Shown here piece by piece: positions 11,201 to 21,728 of a stretch of 64,000 bases of DNA (within the stretch, counting starts at the first letter, position 1; each line of letters opens with the position of its first letter). Origin of the DNA: Azolla caroliniana (taxonomy: Eukaryota; Polypodiophyta); contig JBHGNT010000004.1 of assembly GCA_043228905.1 (NCBI GenBank), positions 4,402,001-4,466,000 of the forward strand, read 5' to 3'. A program made the translations under genes and the position numbers. Below the pieces are notes generated by a model. The model was given only the letters and a program-made list of their open reading frames with translations. It did no database searches and was not told where the DNA came from.

Positions 11201-11665
11201 GACAATAACTTCCCCTTTGGATTTGAAATAAGCAATATCATCTTCTAGATTGGCAAACGGTTGATCTTTATCCAAACAAGCATAAAAGTTAGAATCTTGA
11301 TGAGGAATGTAACATCCAACAACAAAAGTGGGCAAATCATTAGGTGTTTCTATTTTGAGCCATATGTAGCATTTATTTTCATCATTTTTTATGATTGACA
11401 CATATTTCTCTATTTCCTTCTTAATCAAACATGCCACCCCTCCTTGTCCTCTTCTTTGTCTTGGATTTTTCTTCCATATCAAAGAGTGTACATTATAGTT
11501 TCCTAAACCTTGAATCCTTTGAGTATCATGCTCCCATGTTTCAACAAGAAGTGTGATATCCGAGTCATTGGTGAACTCCTCTATGCCAAATCCCGCATTC
11601 CATGGGTATCCATTGCAATTCCAAAAGCATAGTCGTAAAAGGCGTGGGTTAGTCTCATAGATCAC
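8291..11665 (-). CDS. LINE ORF2: endonuclease and reverse transcriptase
   Basis: An intact 1,124-residue ORF2. Residues about 10-275 form an apurinic-type (exonuclease-endonuclease-phosphatase) domain with N16, the ETW motif at E42, GDMN at 157-160 and SDH at 265-267. The reverse transcriptase spans about 520-790, with FVDFKKAFD near 613-621, GVKQGCPLSP near 671-680 and the active site YADD at 718-721. A C-terminal zinc knuckle of C-X2-C-X9-H-X4-C form sits at C1052, C1055, H1065 and C1070. The protein nicks target DNA and copies its own RNA there. ORF1 ends 6 nt upstream, suggesting a bicistronic RNA. The clade was not assigned; it lacks the usual plant L1 zf-RVT domain seen in the 16.6-19.5 kb element. 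Confidence 0.93.
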   Translation of the reverse strand: MIYETNPRLLRLCFWNCNGYPWNAGFGIEEFTNDSDITLLVETWEHDTQRIQGLGNYNVHSLIWKKNPRQRRGQGGVACLIKKEIEKYVSIIKNDENKCYIWLKIETPNDLPTFVVGCYIPHQDSNFYACLDKDQPFANLEDDIAYFKSKGEVIVFGDMNARTRSFQLDSKESFMPHISRMQEDMQMYNRSSSDEKDPNQFGKLLLQMCNSTGLLIVNGISLWPNTNGFTCRKYNGNSVIDYVLLSEGILDRIHKFSLGEWTPESDHRPLCIDLKCMHRFDCEKAIEDNKQPHLSMNLKRAPMYSKMVEDMLQMTKIQHGATLECKWEAFKKVILSCTNKCFSTNRTSWKCTKKLRKKWFDKECREARKCLMVLDVVKDKENYQKHLHEYKRLIQRKRRIWEVTQQFIQTQEKAHACAKFWGNLKGKRVESYGDLTLHDLSMHCKNLYELSLAGKMMCYGSLSHMPSFFTIEDICIGLKKLASRKASDLQCIKAEMLKWTGKEAHIWISDMFNDALQNGMPYDWTTNWIKPLHKGGDINNVNNYRTIMVGSLMAKLFGCIMESKISVWAEKSGKRAYGQAGFRKHHSTIDHLITLRVLMEESRLRGKGLYCCFVDFKKAFDMVPREHLWRRMEELEVPSEYMLAISRIYEKVICCVRMKDKLSDFFKSTIGVKQGCPLSPTLFGLCIDELEEMVTKFAKEECVEEVAIGNVVIMLLLYADDVVLFANTLGDAQKLMKALEKFCMHTKLSVNSSKTKIMLVKSQKRDKPCIMYNNEPLECVESFKYLGLEVPSNHRWNECATRRLEAGKRAYYAFENTCNLGDIKCWVIKKYLFDTLVTPVLLYGVEVWGGSIPKSMWKEFENVQKHFLTKFLQVKKQTPYTLLLLETGSLPIEIVAMERVVEYMLKVQKSPSHRLPRIAWEPSKKIQKTHKSKILCSGWMQDIEKWFGRWDARHLLHDASLDSSVNEAFLQRQCIMTWDKCGGSRFTHYTTHVAPNYKTIFFAERGNRTHPYMLERIPLSAIRTIASMRLSSHALRCETGRWGTSDESGRLCTLCPKQVRESEYHTLIQCSAFDHIRPCFPHLFDRAQSLHEFLSQPQCALSIATFIGKVLEHRESLLTFTRIT

Positions 11666-11671
11666 GTGTCC

Positions 11672-12541
11672 CTATTTGCCTACATTTCCATCTTTAGGCA
11701 CATCCTTAACCTTGTTTTTCAATCTTTCTTCATATGCTTTACGACGAGCATTTTGTTGTGAGATAGTACGATCTTCACTCACAAAGCATTGTGTACCTTT
11801 GAGGTATACCCAACTATTTTCGAGTATGATCCGCCGCTTTGTATCATCTGTCATTGTGCATACAATAGGCCTTTCTCCGGAGCGAGTAACACCATGTTTC
11901 CCAACTCGGTGTGCCCCATATACATTCACATCTGACATCCCATAATGCATGCTAAAAAATTCACCAATGGCCTTTCCAAGGGATGCGGGTGTTTCCATAC
12001 TCTCTTCTTTAATCCCACGGACGACAATGTTCTTTGATCGTCGTTCGCGTTCTTTCAATTCTCGGACATCTATGCTTTCTATATTCTTCTCTTGATGCAT
12101 CACATGCATATTAGATGAGTTTGATAACACATCCCCACCACATACATCGGCCCATGACTTCGTTGTACATACATTTTTCATCTCACTTACATCCCGCCTC
12201 ATCGTATCCAATTTTTCTTCTTTTAATGCTTCCTTTAACTCAATCTTGTTAAGGCGCTCATTTGTTTCAAATGAAGCTCTTTTACATTCTTGAATCTCTT
12301 CTTGAAGTTTTGCAACCACTTGTTTAAGACTTTCATTCTCAATGACAACACTTTGGAGCTTAGTATTCTCTTTCATTAACATCCTAATCTCTTCACCTTG
12401 CTTTTTTATGGTTTCTTGAAGAGAAATCAAGTGACTCATAAGCATTTTGTCCGTTGCATTAGAATCGAGATTTGTTGGTGATCTCGGCTCATTATCAATC
12501 ATACCCCCAAACTTTGCGGCGGTTTTACGAGTATTTGCCAT
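11672..12541 (-). CDS. LINE ORF1: coiled-coil RNA-binding protein
   Basis: A 289-residue protein directly upstream of ORF2. Residues about 33-122 are rich in heptad-like Leu, Ile, Glu and Lys and should form a coiled coil. Residues about 168-257 begin with NIVVRGI and continue through a region resembling the RRM-like domain of L1-type ORF1 proteins (Transposase_22 family). The tail has a basic KAYEERLKNK segment. Such proteins form multimers that coat the element's RNA. The start is the ATG at 12,541, preceded by about 235 bp of leader. Assignment rests on domain order and position. Confidence 0.85.
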   Translation of the reverse strand: MANTRKTAAKFGGMIDNEPRSPTNLDSNATDKMLMSHLISLQETIKKQGEEIRMLMKENTKLQSVVIENESLKQVVAKLQEEIQECKRASFETNERLNKIELKEALKEEKLDTMRRDVSEMKNVCTTKSWADVCGGDVLSNSSNMHVMHQEKNIESIDVRELKERERRSKNIVVRGIKEESMETPASLGKAIGEFFSMHYGMSDVNVYGAHRVGKHGVTRSGERPIVCTMTDDTKRRIILENSWVYLKGTQCFVSEDRTISQQNARRKAYEERLKNKVKDVPKDGNVGK

Positions 12542-12774
12542 TGTAGGGATAAACCGTACGGGAAAAGAGAGACAAAGAGGGAAGGAGAGAGAATGTACCT
12601 TTCACTCGATTTAGGGCTTCAAAATCTACCTTCCGTTTGAGGAACCGTGGGGCAAAGATGGCTCCGGATGAAAATGCTCATAACTTCTCGCCACGGTAAT
12701 GGAATTCAGTAAATGAACATTCTTTAGAAAGCTCTCTCAAAGAGCTTTCCAACGAGCTATAGAACGTAGAAAAC

Positions 12775-12776
<2 letters not shown>

Positions 12777-12833
<57 letters not shown>

Positions 12834-12841
12834 AAGAAAGA
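12777..12841. repeat. (GA)n tract with (GAAA)n at the junction of two LINEs
   Basis: About 50 bp of pure GA followed by four GAAA-type units. The GA side touches the 5' end of LINE-B and the GAAA side is the 3' tail of LINE-C, so LINE-B appears to have entered the tail of LINE-C. Confidence 0.9.
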
Positions 12842-14285
12842 AAGATATATTAACGTCTTCTAAGGCCAAATTTGGCCCATGAGACATTGTCAATTGGTTT
12901 ACAACAAAAATGAGTGTTTATCCAATAATCAAAACTAAAATAAAAGAAAATAGCTTAAGCTAAGAGAGTTCTAGTAGTGTACAAAAACTAAGCGTAATCT
13001 CATTTCCACCCAAGTCTTGTGAAAAGAAGTGGGAGGTCAAAAGTTTTTTTATGCGTGTGACCCATGGTCCCGATACATAGAGTGCCCTAGCCATGGCTTC
13101 TAGGCCGTGTAGTTCATGGTGCAGGTCTGTTGACATTCATTGCCTCCCCCTGTTCCTGAAAAACTTGATTTATTACATGTTGGTAAACATTAGCAACATT
13201 ATTATCAACGTTTTGTAACTTATTCTCTTTGTGTTGTTTCAATTCTAAGATGTCTCTACCTAATTTCTTTATATCTAGTGTATCTAATAGTTTAGGTAGG
13301 GTGGGAGAGGAACCAAGTATGTCTTGGTATTTTGCCCTTATCTCGGCATAGGTGGGGCATTTGCATGTAAAATGGTACTCATCCTCTATCTCTAAGTGGC
13401 ATAACCTACATATCCTTTCCTCCCTAGGGACTCCATTAGTACGTTCATTCTCAATCTCAAGTTGGTGAGATGATATTCCAAGTTGACCAATGGCAACCCT
13501 TAGTGCATGTGGTAAGAATACATCTAGATATCTTGGTCGCGTGATAAAACCTAACTTAGAGAAGTGCATAAAGTGTTCCTTATAGTACGGCATTTTAGAT
13601 TGGAGTGGCTCTAGTGGGGTGATCCATTTATACCGAGTATAAATTTGCCATATTTCTTGGCGTATTACTTTATTACAGTCCTCATGAGAGATTAAAGTGT
13701 TATCAGTCGTGTGGTTGTACTTAAGGGGGGGGAGGTTATTAATGTCTAGACCATTGGCAAGAAGCCAACTCACCATCATGCCATACCATGAGCTAGTATA
13801 GCCGGACTCATAAAGTGCTCCAGAAGCCTTAAAGGCTTGGTGGGATATTCTATCAAGTGGTTGGTTATGTATCCTGTGGATAAAGACTACAAGTTGAAAA
13901 AGTGCTTCTACTAACATAGGGGGTAGAGTGAACTCAGCCCTAATAATGTCATGTGGGACTGACGATTTGCTTCGGAGTTGGCGTGATAAAATCATCACCA
14001 ATGGTCTCTCTAATTGCGTCCACATGAAAGATGGTAGTGCTGGAGCCCAAACCACTGATGCATACATGAGAGAGGGAGTCACTAATGAGTCAAAGAGCCA
14101 CCCTTTAGTTTGTGGCTCTTGGAAGTATACTTGGTGGCATTGTCTCTCGAGGAGTGAGAGGGATGCATGTCCTCTTGTAAGTCTATCCTTCGCTGCTTGT
14201 TCCTTCAAAAATTTACCTAAGCGGGCACTGAAAGTGACTCTGAGATAGACATATGATCCAACCACCTCAATTGGGCTATGGGAGA
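12842..14285 (-). pseudogene. LINE-C, 5'-truncated ORF2 and 3' UTR
   Basis: A minus-strand LINE missing everything upstream of the RT thumb region. The open frame (LINE-derived part from about 14,285 to 13,114) ends in a zinc knuckle: ICRLC, eight residues, then H-X4-C. The 3' UTR to 12,842 ends with a hairpin-forming GGCCAAATTTGGCC and the tail AATATATC(TTTC)n. The 5' junction lies where LINE sequence GGGAGA meets array GAGAG, just before the array motif AGCTTTGAAC. The frame is open but lacks endonuclease and catalytic RT motifs, so it cannot be autonomous. Confidence 0.88.
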
Positions 14286-14361
14286 GAGGAAGCTTTGAAC
14301 AAGAAGATTTATTAGCAGGTAATAAAATTAAATCCACCTAGTGATTTCGTTACAAAAGGTT

Positions 14362-14401
14362 GATTTCTAGACATGCCCGATAACCGCTCCGGCACATCCA
14401 C
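14362..14401 (-). pseudogene. tRNA-Ser 5' half
   Basis: Retains the acceptor 5' strand, D arm and anticodon AGA, then fuses to array spacer. Related 5' halves are at 15,914-15,953 and 21,954-21,993. They are the counterpart of the 3' halves elsewhere in the array. Confidence 0.75.
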
Positions 14402-14583
14402 GTGAGGTCAAATGAAATTGAAAATAGACCATCTCATGTATTAAAGAAAAATCGTTGACTTCGAAATGGTTTAACTTCATCTTCCTGAATATTCTATTAT
14501 TGGTTTAAGATTGTAAAGAAATGGGAAGGGTAATTGATGTTGTGCAGAGGAAATGAATCGTCTGTGTGTGTACGTAAGGCGAG

Positions 14584-14618
<35 letters not shown>

Positions 14619-14773
14619 TAGAAGATATATTAGCAGGAGATAAAAGCACATCCATCTAGTTACTGAGTTACAGAAGGTTTGTTTTAATATGATCTAATTG
14701 AAGGGTACATTCCTTTCTAGTTTTTACAACAATAGCCTAGTATATCCGACCAGAGGTGTTTTACATGATCTTC

Positions 14774-14853
14774 GTGGATGGTAGTATTTGAACCAACGCG
14801 AGCGAACCCACATGATTTCTAGTTATGCCCAATAACCACTCCCACACATCCAC
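14774..14853 (-). pseudogene. tRNA-Ser relative, degenerate
   Basis: Full length with anticodon AGA, but changes in the T-loop, T stem, anticodon stem and D stem. Confidence 0.65.
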
Positions 14854-15188
14854 ATGAGGCCCAACAACATTGAAAATACATAATATCATGTATCATTGGT
14901 TTAGGAGGTAAATAAATGGGAAGCGTACGTGATGTTGTGCAGCTGAAGTGACTAGTGTGTCTGTGTGTAAGTAAGGCAATCAGGAGAGAAAGAAACAGAG
15001 ACACAGAGAGAGAGAGCTTTGAACAAGAAGATTTATTAACAAGTCATAAAATTACATCCACCTAGTGATTTAGTTACAAAGGGTTGGTTTAAATACGATG
15101 TAACCTAAATGAACATCACTTTCTAGATTTTACAACACTAGTCTAGTATGTGTGATGGGTTTTTACAATTGTCCTTATACAAGACCTT

Positions 15189-15269
15189 CGTGGATGGTAG
15201 GATTCGAACCTACGCGGGCGAACCCACATGATTTCTAGTCATGCCCGATAACCACTCCGGCACATCCAC
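15189..15269 (-). tRNA. tRNA-Ser (AGA), exact consensus copy
   Basis: Exact consensus and discriminator G, about 9.5 kb from the main homogenised block and separated from it by LINE-A, -B and -C. Confidence 0.88.
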
Positions 15270-15581
15270 GTCAGGTCAAATGAGATTGAAAATAGAAAAT
15301 ATTGTGCATTAAAGAAAAATCGTTGACTTCCAAATTGTTTAATTTCATCTTCTCGAATATCCTATCATTGTTTTAAGTTCGTAAAGAAATGGGAAACGTA
15401 CGTGATGTTATGCAGAGGAAGTAAACCGACTATGTGTACGTAAGATAAGCAGGAGAGAGAGAGCTTGGAACTAGAAGATATATTAGAAGGAGAGAGACAT
15501 ATGCAATGTAAGGCAACATCCCTCTCTAGTTTTTACAACAATAGCCTAGTATATTCGACATTAGGTCTTTTACATGATGTT

Positions 15582-15662
15582 CGTGGGTGGTAGGATTCGA
15601 ACCTACGTGGGCGAACCCACATGATTTCTAGTCATGCCCGATAACCACTCCGGCACATCCAC
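15582..15662 (-). tRNA. tRNA-Ser (AGA), near-consensus copy
   Basis: Two changes: an A-C mismatch in the acceptor stem and one change at the edge of the variable arm and T stem. Anticodon, T-loop and discriminator G are intact. Function uncertain. Confidence 0.72.
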
Positions 15663-16142
15663 ATGAGGCTCAATAACATTGAGAATAGAAAACATCATGT
15701 ATCATTGGTTTAAGATTGTAAGTAAATGGGAAGTGTACCTGATGTTGTGCAACGGAAGTAACTAGTATTTGTATATGTAAGTAAGGCAATTAGGAGGGAG
15801 AGAAAGAGAGAGAGAGATAGAGAGAGAGGGAGGGAGAGAGGGAGGTTTGAACAAGAAGATTTATTAGCAGGTGATGAAATTACATCCACCTAGTGATTTA
15901 GTCAGAAAAGGTTGATTTCTAGTCATGCCCGATAACCACTCCGGCACATCCATGTGAGGTCAAATGAAATTGAAAATAGAGAATCTCATGTGTTAAAGAA
16001 AAATCGTTGACTTCGAAATGGTTTAACTTCATCTTCTTGAATATTCTATGATTGGTTTAAGATTGTAAAGAAATGGGAAGGGTAGTTGATATTGTGCAGA
16101 GGAAATGAATCGTCCATGTGTGTGCATACGTAAGGCAAGAAG

Positions 16143-16184
<42 letters not shown>

Positions 16185-16344
16185 CGAACCAGAAGATATA
16201 TTAGGAGGAGATAAAATTACATCAACCTATTGACTAAGTTACAAAAGGTTTGTTTAAATACAATCCAATCTACGGCAACATAGCTTTCTAGTTTTTACAA
16301 AAATAGCCTAGTATATCCAACAATAGGTCTTTTCCATGATCTTC

Positions 16345-16424
16345 GTGAATAGTAGGATTCGAACCTACGCGGGTGAACCCACATGGTTTCTAGTCATGCC
16401 CAATAACCACTTTGTCACATCCAC
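16345..16424 (-). pseudogene. tRNA-Ser relative, degenerate
   Basis: Full length with an intact T-loop and anticodon, but the acceptor 3' strand and D stem carry several changes. It is the last copy before the plus-strand LINE insertion. Confidence 0.65.
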
Positions 16425-16644
16425 GTCAAGTTAAAGGACATTGAAAATAGAGAATCTCATGTATTAAAGAAAAATCGTTGACTTCAAAATGGTTTAACTT
16501 CATCTTCTTGAATACTCTATCATTGGTTTAAGATTGAAAAGAAATGGGAAGGGTAATTGATGTTGTGCAGAGGAAATGAATCGTCCGTGTTTGTGTGTAT
16601 GTAAGGCAAGCAGGACAGAGACAAAGTGAGAGAGAGAGAGAGAG

Positions 16645-19550
16645 ATTATCAACATACTAGACTACATCGTCTAGGACAAGAAGTGGATGATGTTAATTGT
16701 CAATCACAGATGTTTGTTCATGACCTTCATGAATCACATGGACGACATAATGTGTTAAGGTTAGAGGAAATTGGTATCACGTGTTCCAATCCTCAAGAAA
16801 TTGTGAAGAAATGCATAGACTATTATACACAATTGTTGGATGTATAAGTTTGTATCGATTATAATGTTAAAAAGGATAGAGATGTATTTTTTAATGGAGT
16901 GAAAAATCATGTATCGTATAATGTGGCACAATTATTAGATGCTAATATTTCAAAGGATGAGGTGGAACATGTCATGTCACATCTTGCTAATGATAAGAGT
17001 CCTAGGTGGGATGGATTAACAAATAAACTATTTAAGAAATATGTGATTAAGTTAAAGGGGCCTTTTACGGTTTTATTTCAGAAGGTGTGGACATCAGGGG
17101 AAATGCCTCATTCTTGGAAGATTGGTTTGATAAAACTTTTGCCAAAGGTGCCTTCTCCATCTTCCTTTGCTCAATGGAGGCCTATTTCATTGATGGGGGG
17201 AATGTACAAGATTTTTGCAAAAGTGATAGCCAATAGGTTGCATAAGGTTTTACCTTCTATTATTCATAATGCTCAATCTGGGTTTTTAGCAAAAAGAGAC
17301 ATTTTAAATAATATTTTAAATGTTCAAATGGCAATTGACTATGCAAAGAATTCGAAGCAAGAATTGGTGTTGCCACAATTGGATATCAAGAAAGCCTATG
17401 ATAATGTGGACTGGTCGTTTATAAATCAATTGATGTCTCATATGGGTTTTCGTGATCGTATGTCTAAGTTGATATACACATTAGGGGAGGGTTCAGTTTC
17501 ACATGTGATGTTTAATGGAGGAGTAACACAACCAATTTCTATTCGGAGGTCAATTAGACAAGGATGCCCGGTAAGTCCTTTACTATTCACTATTGTGACA
17601 CATCCTATTCTTGTTAAGTTACACAATATGGCTATGGAGGAAGAATTGCTTGGACTAAGGTTGCCATCAGGGAAGCCATGTATTGTTCAAGCTCTAGCAG
17701 ATGACCATATTATGTTTTTGGCACGTAATCGGGAAAATATTAGTAAGACAAGAGATGTGTGGGAATTGTTTTCAAATGCTTCAGGGTTGAGAATTAATAT
17801 ACATAAATCTGTCCTCATTTCATGTACAGAACAAGATGTGTTGGGGTTGGGATGGTCAGGAAGGATAGTACATCATGGTATGATTTTTCGTCACCTTGGA
17901 TATTCAATTGGGGTGGAAGTTTCTCATGTGAAACTTATTGAGTGGGTGTCCAAAAGGTTGGAGGATAAGTTTATGTATTGGAGGTCTCAAATTTGGCCTT
18001 TTCACGTACAACTTAAGGTGGTCCAATCGATTATGGTCTCTATGGTATCTTATTATCTTCCTTTGCTCCCATGGTCAAAGGAATCTCTTGAAATATTGAC
18101 ACGCTCAATGCGAATGTTGTTATGGAAAAGAAAAGGGAAAAGTGCCTTGTCGTGGTTGGCATGGGATCATCTTTGTACTCCGAAGCGTCTTGGCAGGGTA
18201 TCAATATTAAATCTATATGAGCATATGGTGGCTCGTCGATTTACTTTCATTCGATTTATGTTTGAAGGTGTACAACCTTGGATAGAAATGGTGGCGTACT
18301 TTATAGAAAAGAACGGAATACAGCTTGGAAACATGAAGGTTGAAGCAAATTGGTGGAATGTAATTAATTCTGATAGGGATGTCAAATGTGCAGGGTCTAT
18401 GACAGTTGATCATTTGTTTACATAATGGCAATGTATGTTAGATTTTGCGGAATGGCATCCCCCACAAGAAAGGGTATGTGCCAATTCATTACAAATGGAG
18501 GTTTTGGCGACATCAAGGTTGTTGAAGTGGGGAAGGTAAGAAAATTTTTAACCTTCAATTTAATTGGATGGCTAGATTGGGATTGGTAACAATTAAGGAT
18601 GCTATGTTGGTGTCACAAAGAAATTTAATGGCTTTTCGAACAATTAGATCAACATTTCGTATCCCAAAAGGTTATACCTTTATTTGGGATAAGTTGCAAC
18701 AAATACTATCTTCGTATGAGCCAATTCCTTATTTAGATGGGCGATCTCAAGAGCTTGATTGGAGGTTCGTTGGAAATAACAGATTGACTATGATCTCAAC
18801 AAATGTTTCTTATCACACGTTGATTAACAAACATAAGTGGTTGGAAGAAAGGGTTATAAAGATATGGGGGTTTCATAAGCCCATTACTTGGTGGCTTCAT
18901 GTGATCAAGGCAGGTTGGTGTTCTCAATTAATGCTACGAGCCAAGGTATTTGTTTGGAGAGTTATGATTGGAGCTTTACCATTGGGAGATGCATTAAAAA
19001 ATAGAAACATTACTAAAGGATTGTGTTTCTTTTGTTCGGTAGAATTGGAACATAGTAGGCATCGATTTATTTCCTGCCCGATGGCAAGGATGGTTTGGAG
19101 GTGTATCAGTTTAGTGTGGATGTCTCTAACCGGAGTACGTCTATCTTCCTTCAATTGGGTTTTTGCACATATGGAGAACAATGAACCAATGCCTCATTCT
19201 CAAATTATTTTTGAGTTCTTGAGGTATTGGGGGCTATGGTTCAATTGGAATATGCAGAATGCCTTCATTTTTTATCCGCAAGTGGGGGTGAGAAAATATG
19301 TTCTAAAGTTAAAAGGACTTTTTTTGTGGCAATTGACTGTGCTAGAGAAGTCACGAAATCTCAACCAGGAAGAGAGAGAACTCTGCAAGGTCACATATCA
19401 TCATATTCGCCATTTGAATTGGTGTGTAGGGTGGCATTGAGTTTGGTGTCGTAGTTTTCTTTAGATCCCTAGATAGAAGGGGTTCTATAGTTTGTTGTAA
19501 GTTAGTCATGGTGGTGTTTTTTCTTTCGTAAGGAAAACCATTATTTACGA
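16645..19550 (+). pseudogene. LINE-D: plant L1-type ORF2, 5'-truncated, with stop and frameshift
   Basis: A plus-strand element from another LINE lineage than LINE-B. It starts in the linker between endonuclease and RT right after a (GA)n tract. A TAA at 16,845 interrupts the frame, which resumes in the same frame. The RT frame (16,899-18,425, 508 residues) has LDIKKAYDNVDW near residue 161, RQGCPVSPLLF near 220 and LADD at 266-269. After 18,425 a frameshift separates a 290-residue segment (18,568-19,440) with a zf-RVT domain (motifs AKVFVWR, CFFC, H-X3-C). The 3' UTR has a run of six Ts at 19,515-19,520. The tail ends in AAAAG fused to (GA)n at about 19,551. Confidence 0.9.
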
Positions 19551-19592
19551 AAAGAGAGAGAGAGAGAGAGAAAGAATGAAAGAAAGATATAT
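19551..19592. repeat. (GA)n and (GAAA)n joining two convergent LINE 3' ends
   Basis: A GA tract and GAAAG units lie between the 3' end of plus-strand LINE-D and the 3' end of minus-strand LINE-E, so two LINEs converge on one microsatellite. Confidence 0.85.
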
Positions 19593-21728
19593 TAACGTCT
19601 TTTAAGGCCAAAATTGGCCCATGAGACAGTTGGTTTACAACAAAAATGAGTGTTTATCCAATCATCAAAACTAAAATAAAAGAAAATAACTTAAGCTAAA
19701 AGACTTCTAGTAGTGTACAAAACTTTGCACTAAGCCTAATTTCATTTCCACCCAAGACTCTCAAAAAGAAGTGGGAGGTCAAAAGTTTTTGGTGTGGGTG
19801 TGACCCATGGTTCCGGTCTATAGAGTGCCCCCGCCATTGCTTCTAGGCGGTGTAGCTCACGTTCCCTTATTTTCTTTATTGCTTCGACATCTTGTCGGGT
19901 TGCTTTGAAACCTAACATCCGAGGGAGTTTGGTTCTTCTTTGATTTTCTGCTTCATCAAGGAAAACCCCGAGTGGTGCAGGTGTGTCGACATTCATTGTC
20001 TCCCCATGTTCCTGAAAAACTTCATTTGTTATATGTTGGTAAACATATCAATGTTTTGTAACTTATTCTCTCTGTGTTGTTTCAATTCTAAGATGTCTCT
20101 ACCTAATTTCTTTATATCTAGTGTATCTAATAGTTTAGGGAGGGTGGGAGAGGAACCAAGTATGTCTTGGTATTTTGCCCTTATCTCGGCATAGGTGGGG
20201 CATTTGCATGTAAAATGGTACTCATCCTCTATCTCTATGTGGCATAACCTACATATCCTTTCCTCCCTAGGGACTCCATTAGTACGTCCATTCTCAATCT
20301 CAAGTTGGTGAGATGATATTCCAAGTTGACCAATGGCAACCCTTAGTGCATGTGGTAAGAATACATCTAGATATCTTGACCGCGTAATAAAACCATACTT
20401 AGAGAAGTGCATAAAGTGTTCCTTATAGTACGACATTTTAGATGGGAGTGACTCTAGTGGGGTGATCCATTTATACCGAGTATAAATTTGCCATATTTCT
20501 TGGCGTATTACTTTATTACGGTCCTCATGAGAGATTAAAGTGTTATCAGTCGTGTGGTTGTACTTAAGGGGGGGGAGGTTATTAATGTCTAGACCGTTGG
20601 CAAGAAGCCAACTCACCATCATGCCATACCATGAGCTAGTATAGCCGGACTCATAAAGTGCTCCAGAAGCCTTAAAGGCTTGATGGGATATTCTATCAAG
20701 TGGTTGGTTATGTATCCTGTGGATAAAGACTACAAGTTGAGAAGTGCTTCTACTAACATAGGGGGTAGAGTGAACTTAGCCCTAATAATGTCATGTGGGA
20801 CTGACGATTTGCTTCGGAGTTGGCGTGATAACATCATCACCAATGGTCTCTCTAATTGTGTCCACATGAATGATGGTAGTCCTGGAGCCCAAACCGCTGA
20901 TGCATACATGAGAGAGGGAGTCACTATGAGTCAAGGAGCCACCCTTTTGGTTCGTGGCTCTTGGAAGTATGCTTGATGACATTGTCTCTCGAGGAGCGAG
21001 AGGGATGCATGTCCTCTCGTAATTCTATCCTTCGTTGCTTGTGTCATTGAAAATTTACCTAAGCGGGCATTGAAAGTGACTCTGAGATAGACATATGTTC
21101 CAACCACCTCAACTGGGCTATGGGAGATAGTTAGGAGACACTTAGCTCTAACTTGGGCCGACGTGTGGAAGATAAGGACTTTAGTTTTCCCTAGATTCAC
21201 TACCAATCCTCGTTGTATGCAAATGTCATCTAAGGCATTAAGGTGCCTTTGTAGGTCGTGTTCAGATTCAGAGAGCAAAACTATGTCGTCGGTAGTAGGA
21301 TACACACCTGTGTATCCCCAAGGACTACTGCATTGCCTCCCTTACGAGCAATAAAATTTGTGATCTCATCAATGTAGATCCCAAAAAGAGTCGGAGATAG
21401 GGGGCAACCTTGTTTTACACCAATAGTGCTAGTGAAACTATCGGATAGGCCACTTGGGCATTGAACACACCCGGACACCTGTTCATATAGTGCGTAGATG
21501 GCCCAAACCATGTCATCTGGTATCCTGAAGCTCTTAAGCCTATCAAACAACTGCTCTCTAGGGATTGTGTCTGAAGCTTTGCGGAAGTCCACAAAACAAC
21601 AATATAGTTTCTTCTTGCGAGCCTTAGTTTGGTCAATTAAGCATCTAAGTGTGAAGATATGATCAATAGTGGCAAAGGCTCGTCTAAAGCCAGCCTGTTC
21701 AGGTGCACAAAGATTTAAGGTCTCCATA
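19593..21728 (-). pseudogene. LINE-E: 5'-truncated, frameshifted ORF2
   Basis: A minus-strand relative of LINE-C. The RT begins at 21,727 with YCCFVDFRKASDT and GVKQGCPLSP, shifts frame near 21,300, and has TTDD where YADD is expected, so the active site is lost. Further frameshifts fall near 20,930 and 20,730. The 197-residue frame at 20,622-20,029 holds the C-terminal knuckle (CRLC, then H-X4-C). A tail frame (19,996-19,742) begins MNVDTPAP, matching the last residues of LINE-C (MNVNRPAP), and runs on where LINE-C stops. The 3' UTR ends in the same hairpin and tail. The 5' junction at about 21,728 does not fall in a GA tract. Confidence 0.88.

Larger units (their letters stand above)
8231..12776 (-). 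mobile_element. Intact two-ORF LINE (LINE-B)
   Basis: A full-length non-LTR retrotransposon of about 4.5 kb on the minus strand with ORF1 (12,541 to 11,672) and ORF2 (11,665 to 8,291) both open. Its 5' end abuts a (GA)n tract that joins the 3' tail of another LINE at about 12,830. Its 3' end is a short microsatellite, (TCTA)n on the minus strand, fused to (TC)n. No target duplication can be recognised inside the repeat. With both ORFs open the copy may be autonomous or recently active. Confidence 0.85.

Noticed and set aside
8262-11231. Several plus-strand frames of 60-135 residues within LINE-B
   Set aside because: They are antisense shadows of the intact ORF2.
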